NCBI RefSeq assembly: GCF_900186955.1
Contig: NZ_LT906438.1
Span: 2,046,001 to 2,110,000, forward strand
Reading direction: 5' to 3'
DNA from: Bacillus pumilus
GTDB taxonomy: Bacteria; Bacillota; Bacilli; Bacillales; Bacillaceae
DNA: 64,000 nucleotides
Positions within the stretch are counted from its first letter, which is position 1. Every line of letters begins with the position of its first letter. The notes beneath the pieces were generated by a model that was not told the origin of the DNA, did not search any database, and saw only the letters and a program-made list of their open reading frames with translations. Below, in pieces: positions 60,172-64,000 of this stretch. The position numbers were made by a program, and so were the translations under genes.

Positions 60172-60255
60172 AGCAACATGTCTTTATTTTTTGGAAAAGG
60201 AAAACATCTTAAAAAGAAAATTGAAACGTCGAATCGATTTGTTACGTCTATATGA
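60169..60255 (+). CDS. possible 28-codon ORF upstream of ypuA
   Basis: An ATG at 60169 preceded by GGTGA (about 4 bases away) opens 28 codons, MSNMSLFFGKGKHLKKKIET at its start, ending TGA at 60255. It is basic. The SigM promoter sites lie inside it, which argues against or requires two overlapping uses. No family is recognised. Confidence 0.2.
   Translation: MSNMSLFFGKGKHLKKKIETSNRFVTSI
60222..60248 (+). promoter_or_regulatory. SigM promoter of ypuA
   Basis: TGAAAC (60222-60227), 17 bases, CGTC (60245-60248) on the plus strand matches the ECF SigM consensus. ypuA is a SigM regulon member in B. subtilis. The site is about 85 bases upstream of ypuA. Confidence 0.78.
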
Positions 60256-60334
60256 TGGAGTACATTTCTTTACGTGTACTCAAAAGATGAGTTTCTCTTG
60301 AAAGAGGAACCCTTTCGACTTGAAGGAGGTCAAC

Positions 60335-61219
60335 ATGTTTAAAAAATCAATGCTTAGTATGATGGCAGCGCTCCTTTTCCTCATTGGTGCGCCAAAAGTC
60401 AGCTTAGCGGATGCAGCTGTCGGCGATGTCATCGTCACACTTGGGCAAGACTTAACTCCGGCTGATCGCCAAAAGGTGCTTGACGAGTTGAATCCACCTG
60501 AAAATGCGACAAAAATTGAAGTAACCAATAAAGAAGAGCATGAATATTTAGGAAAGTATATCCCTCGTTCTTCTATCGGGACGAGAGCATTATCATCTTC
60601 ATCTATCACCATTGAAAAATCAGGTACTGGTCTGACTGTGGATACACATAACATCAAGACCATTACAGATGAGATGTATTTAAATGCTTTAATGACAGCC
60701 GGTGTCAAGGATGCTAAGGTTGTTGTGACTGCACCGTTTGAAGTTTCTGGTACAGCCGCACTGACGGGTTTATTAAAAGCCTATGAAGTGTCTAGCGACA
60801 AAGCCATTCCAGAAGATGTGAAGCAGGTAGCAAACGAAGAGCTTGTGACAACGTCTAAATTGGGTGACTCTATCGGGAAAGACAATGCTTCTGCCCTTAT
60901 CGCAAAAATCAAGGATGACATTGCGAAAAATGGTGTCCCTAAAACAACAAAAGAAGTAGAAGAAAAAGTGGATCAGGCTGCTTCTGATTTAAACTTAAAT
61001 CTAACGCAAGATCAAAAGGATCAGCTTATTTCTCTATTCGATAAAATGAAGAACATCAATATCGATTGGAACCAGGTAGGATCTCAAATCGATAAAGCAA
61101 AAGACAAGATTACGAAATTCATAGAATCAGATGAAGGGAAAAACCTACTTCAAAAGATTTGGGATTTCTTTGTCTCCATTTGGAACGCGATCGTCTCTGT
61201 ATTTACTGGAGGAAAATAA
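60335..61219 (+). CDS. ypuA: secreted protein YpuA (DUF1002)
   Basis: The protein is 294 residues: signal peptide (about 1-25, ending SLADA), a DUF1002 domain with VIVTLGQDLTPADRQKVL and TVDTHNIKTITDEMYLNALM, and a C-terminal helical tail ending with a hydrophobic FFVSIWNAIVSVF segment. ATG 60335 follows GAAGGAGGTC. The SigM promoter indicates induction by cell-wall stress. Function unknown. Confidence 0.88.
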   Translation: MFKKSMLSMMAALLFLIGAPKVSLADAAVGDVIVTLGQDLTPADRQKVLDELNPPENATKIEVTNKEEHEYLGKYIPRSSIGTRALSSSSITIEKSGTGLTVDTHNIKTITDEMYLNALMTAGVKDAKVVVTAPFEVSGTAALTGLLKAYEVSSDKAIPEDVKQVANEELVTTSKLGDSIGKDNASALIAKIKDDIAKNGVPKTTKEVEEKVDQAASDLNLNLTQDQKDQLISLFDKMKNINIDWNQVGSQIDKAKDKITKFIESDEGKNLLQKIWDFFVSIWNAIVSVFTGGK

Positions 61220-61225
61220 GTCATT

Positions 61226-61260
61226 AAAAAAAGGCTGCCTGATGTACAGGCAGCTTTTTT
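61226..61260. terminator. convergent terminator between ypuA and lysA
   Basis: AGGCTGCCTG-5 nt-CAGGCAGCTTTTTT on the plus strand; the poly-A flank gives a U-tract for lysA on the minus strand. Confidence 0.9.
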
Positions 61261-62590
61261 ACGTAGATGATTTCACTTTTGATTGATAAGGTAAATCAAG
61301 TTTGACAATGTCCGCATATGTTTCACGTTCAACCACAAGCTGCGCTTCCCCGTCTTCTACAAATACAACAGCCGGGCGCGGGATGCGGTTATAGTTATTT
61401 GACATACTGTAGCCGTAAGCTCCGGTACAAAAGACAGCTAATAAATCTCCTTGTGATAACTCTGGCAGATCGATATCCCAAATAAGCATATCTCCGCTTT
61501 CACAGCATTTCCCTGCAATAGAAACTGTTTGATTGTGCGATTGGCTCATTTTGTTGGCACTTGCCGCTTCATATTTCGCTTGATATAATGCTGGACGAAT
61601 GTTGTCACTCATTCCCCCATCTACCGCAACATAATCGCGAATGCCAGGTACGTGTTTTGATGAGCCGATCGTATAAAGCGTTGTTCCTGCGTCACCAACA
61701 AGAGAGCGGCCTGGCTCAATCCAAATCTCCGGCATATCAAACTCATAGCGTGTCACGTTCTCTTTTACAGCTTGGATAATTTTCTCGACGTATTCTGTCG
61801 CAGGAAGTGGTTCATCTTCTTCTGTATAACGGATGCCAAAGCCGCCGCCTAAGTTTAACACGGTCGAAATAAAACCAAATGATTCTCTCCATTCATCCAG
61901 CTTCAAAAAGATCTTGTCTGCTGCAAGGACAAAACCAGCTGTATCAAATATTTGTGATCCGATATGGCAATGAACGCCTAACAGTTCGATCACTTCTGAT
62001 CCAAGCACTTGTTTCACCGCTTCATCTGCTTGTCCATTGTGAAGGTCAAAGCCAAATTTGGAATCCTCTTGGCCTGTTGTAATGTAATCATGCGTATGCG
62101 CTTCGACACCTGGTGTGATACGGAGCAGCACTTTCACCTGTTTTGACAGCTCTTGACCAAGCTCTTCAATGAGCTTCATTTCGTAGAAATTATCTACAAC
62201 GATACAGCCGATCTCGTGCTCTAACGCCATTTTTAATTCATCTCTACTTTTATTGTTGCCATGGAAATGAATTTTTTCTACCGGAAACCCAGCGCAAATG
62301 GCTGTGTGAAGCTCCCCGCCTGATACGACATCAAGAGATAATCCTTCTTCCTTGGCAAGCTGAAACATCGCGATGGAGGAAAATGCTTTACTCGCATATG
62401 CTACCTGCGCTTTTAACTCTTCTTCTATAAATGCTTTTTGAAAGCTTTTTGCACGCTCCCGTATTAAAGCCACATCATATACATAAAGTGGTGTCCCATA
62501 CGTTTCAGCTAAAGAAACGGCATCAACACCACCAATTTCTAAATGACCGAGTTCATTTTGTCTGCAAGTGCCGTGTAAATACAATGTCAT
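61259..62590 (-). CDS. lysA: diaminopimelate decarboxylase LysA
   Basis: LysA decarboxylates meso-diaminopimelate to lysine, the last lysine step. The protein is 443 residues. The PLP lysine is in AYASKAF (Lys68); HCHIGSQI, GGGFGIRY and IEPGRSLVGDAG bind PLP and phosphate. CCESGD supplies the cysteine of the partner active site. The position next to spoVAF is as in B. subtilis. Confidence 0.97.
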   Translation of the reverse strand: MTLYLHGTCRQNELGHLEIGGVDAVSLAETYGTPLYVYDVALIRERAKSFQKAFIEEELKAQVAYASKAFSSIAMFQLAKEEGLSLDVVSGGELHTAICAGFPVEKIHFHGNNKSRDELKMALEHEIGCIVVDNFYEMKLIEELGQELSKQVKVLLRITPGVEAHTHDYITTGQEDSKFGFDLHNGQADEAVKQVLGSEVIELLGVHCHIGSQIFDTAGFVLAADKIFLKLDEWRESFGFISTVLNLGGGFGIRYTEEDEPLPATEYVEKIIQAVKENVTRYEFDMPEIWIEPGRSLVGDAGTTLYTIGSSKHVPGIRDYVAVDGGMSDNIRPALYQAKYEAASANKMSQSHNQTVSIAGKCCESGDMLIWDIDLPELSQGDLLAVFCTGAYGYSMSNNYNRIPRPAVVFVEDGEAQLVVERETYADIVKLDLPYQSKVKSST

Positions 62591-62612
62591 TCCCTCTTTC
62601 TCCGCCTCGGCT

Positions 62613-62645
62613 GAAAAAAGACAGCTGCGTGAGCTGCCTTTTTGC
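62613..62645 (-). terminator. terminator after spoVAF
   Basis: AAGGCAGCT-6 nt-AGCTGTCTT stem with one mismatch then TTTTCAGCC on the minus strand, about 55 bases after the spoVAF stop. Confidence 0.78.
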
Positions 62646-62700
62646 CGTTTCTCAAAGTTAAAAATACAATATCACAATCTTCAGCCACTTTCAATGAGCG

Positions 62701-64000
62701 TTAAGAATTTGGCGGAATTTTTGATCTGTTTTGAGGGTGAACAATGCTTGGCCTTACTTTTGAGCCAGGAACAGACGTCCGAATCAGCACTTGCCACAAA
62801 GCCTTCCCGTTAAAAGGAAGAAATGGCCACATATAAGGCGTCTGCAATGAACGAATGGATGTTAAGTAGATGAGTAACAACGTAAAACCAATGATGAGTC
62901 CATTCAGCTTAAAGATCGCCACGAGCGCTAATATGATGAGTCGTACAATCTTATTGGCGACACTCAGCTCATAGCTTGGGGTTGTAAATGTACCGATTGC
63001 CGCTAGTGAGACGTATAAGATGACCTCTGGTGTAAATAAACCGACATCAATGGCAATTTGCCCAATTAAAACAGCCGCAATCAGCCCCATGGCGGTCGAC
63101 AATGCAGTTGGCGTATGAATTGCAGCCATCCTTAAAAATTCCACCCCAAAATCAGCTAGAAATACTTGTAAAATCACTGGAATATGGGACGGTTTGTTAA
63201 AGCCAATATAGCTTAAATGATCTGGCAGAAGACTTGGTTCAAGGATAAACAGAAACCAAATTGGTAAAAGAAACGTTGAACATAAAATGCCTAAAAAGCG
63301 TACCCATCTTAGGAACGTACCAACTGCAGGTGCTTGGCGGTATTCTTCTGCATGTTGAACGTGGTGAAAAATGGTGGTTGGCGTAATGATGACACTAGGA
63401 GATGTATCCGTAATAATGATGACATGCCCTTCTAGTATATGGTTAGCAGCGACATCTGGACGCTCGGTGTAACGTACAAGGGGAAAGGGATTGTATCCTT
63501 GTTTAATAATGAATTCTTCAATTGTTTTATCAGACATCGTCAGCCCGTCGACTTTGATTCCTGACACTTCTTTCTCTATGATATCGACAAGATCTGGGTC
63601 CGCAATATCTTCAATGTAGCAAACACATACATCCGCTTTCGAACGTTCGCCTACTTTGAGCATTTTGTATCTCAGTTTTTCATCTCGCACCCGTCTTCGT
63701 ATAAGTGCTGTATTGACAATAATGTTTTCAACAAAACCGTCTCTTGCGCCCCGGACAACCTTTTCTGTATCCGGCTCCTCTGGCATTCTGCCAGGATAGC
63801 TTCTGACATCAATGATAAATGCGTAGTTTTCACCTTCAACTACAACTGCCACAAGGCCCGACAGCACTTGGTCTACCGCTTCATCAAGTGTTTCAACCTT
63901 TGAGACCTGCTGATTGACAAGACGATTCTCAATCACACGAGCCATGTCATCTGATTCAGGTTCGTTGTCATTGATTTCAACTAGCTCTTTTAATAAGTAG
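62701..64000 (-). CDS. spoVAF: SpoVAF, GerA-family spore membrane protein (5' end outside the window)
   Basis: At least 433 residues are visible; the frame is open to base 64000 (upstream of an internal Met at 63945 the codons read YLLKELVEINDNEPESDD). The family length is about 490, so some 60 residues are missing. It resembles the A subunit of GerA-type germinant receptors: a soluble domain (with NPFPLVRYTERPD), then about five membrane spans and PFLPFNGKALW near the end. In B. subtilis SpoVAF is the last gene of spoVA, made in the forespore, and helps amplify germination. Confidence 0.94.
   Translation of the reverse strand, partial: YLLKELVEINDNEPESDDMARVIENRLVNQQVSKVETLDEAVDQVLSGLVAVVVEGENYAFIIDVRSYPGRMPEEPDTEKVVRGARDGFVENIIVNTALIRRRVRDEKLRYKMLKVGERSKADVCVCYIEDIADPDLVDIIEKEVSGIKVDGLTMSDKTIEEFIIKQGYNPFPLVRYTERPDVAANHILEGHVIIITDTSPSVIITPTTIFHHVQHAEEYRQAPAVGTFLRWVRFLGILCSTFLLPIWFLFILEPSLLPDHLSYIGFNKPSHIPVILQVFLADFGVEFLRMAAIHTPTALSTAMGLIAAVLIGQIAIDVGLFTPEVILYVSLAAIGTFTTPSYELSVANKIVRLIILALVAIFKLNGLIIGFTLLLIYLTSIRSLQTPYMWPFLPFNGKALWQVLIRTSVPGSKVRPSIVHPQNRSKIPPNS

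Noticed and set aside
60280..60708. minus-strand ORF opposite ypuA
   Set aside because: Antisense to a signal-peptide gene of a known family; no SD.

Overview
The window is chromosomal DNA of a low-GC, spore-forming Firmicute of the genus Bacillus. Gene content and order follow the B. subtilis trpF-to-spoVAF segment almost gene for gene (trp/aro supraoperon, gerC/hepS-menH-hepT, mtrAB, hbs, spoIVA, resABCDE, dacB-spmA-spmB, scpAB, rib, lysA, spoVAF). Protein divergence, and the few places where the content differs, suggest the B. pumilus/safensis/altitudinis group rather than B. subtilis itself; this species call is inference. Nearly all genes lie on the minus strand. The exceptions are ypzI, fer, serA, a YjcZ-type peptide gene, ypuF, an MFS transporter gene and ypuA.

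Layout. 1-7.2 kb: aromatic amino-acid supraoperon (trpF partial, trpC, trpD, trpE, TRAP-controlled leader, aroH, aroB, aroF) and cheR. 7.4-12 kb: ndk, the heptaprenyl/menaquinone cluster, the trp regulator mtrB with folE (mtrA), and hbs. 12-20 kb: spoIVA, yphF, yphE, gpsA, der, the YIEGIA/SeaA module, ypzI and fni. 20-28 kb: ypfD, cmk, ypfB, the PilZ protein YpfA, the spore-cortex lytic pair ypeB-sleB, prsW and ypdA. 28-37 kb: gudB in its active form, mecB, ypbG-ypbF-ypbE-ypbD, recQ-ypbB, fer, and ribU behind an FMN riboswitch. 37-48.5 kb: serA, an M23/LysM peptidase gene where B. subtilis has aroC, rsiX-sigX with an autoregulatory SigX promoter, resEDCBA and rluB. 48.4-54 kb: spmB-spmA-dacB, ypuI, scpB-scpA, a 30-residue YjcZ-like gene with a SigK-type promoter, and ypuF. 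54-56.4 kb: the rib operon. 56.4-60 kb: ypuD, DUF2164, a TetR/MFS divergent pair and ppiB. 60-64 kb: ypuA, lysA and spoVAF (5' end outside the window).

How the genes connect. MtrB (TRAP), encoded at 10.6 kb, should act on the trp leader at 3.5-3.7 kb. In that leader the triplet repeats, 5' stem-loop, attenuator, and a hairpin sequestering the trpE ribosome binding site can all be read directly. Two FMN riboswitches control the riboflavin importer ribU and the rib operon.

The most unusual observation is that this rib operon lacks ribD, and that its ribA-position gene encodes only a DHBP synthase (208 residues) without the GTP cyclohydrolase II half. RibE, RibB, RibH and RibT remain. As seen here, the whole GTP-derived branch of riboflavin synthesis is missing from the locus. 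It must be encoded elsewhere, or the cell depends on imported riboflavin or an imported intermediate. Other deviations are the M23/LysM gene between serA and rsiX, and the block between ypuD and ppiB, where sipS is absent and a TetR-MFS pair with two matching operators is found.
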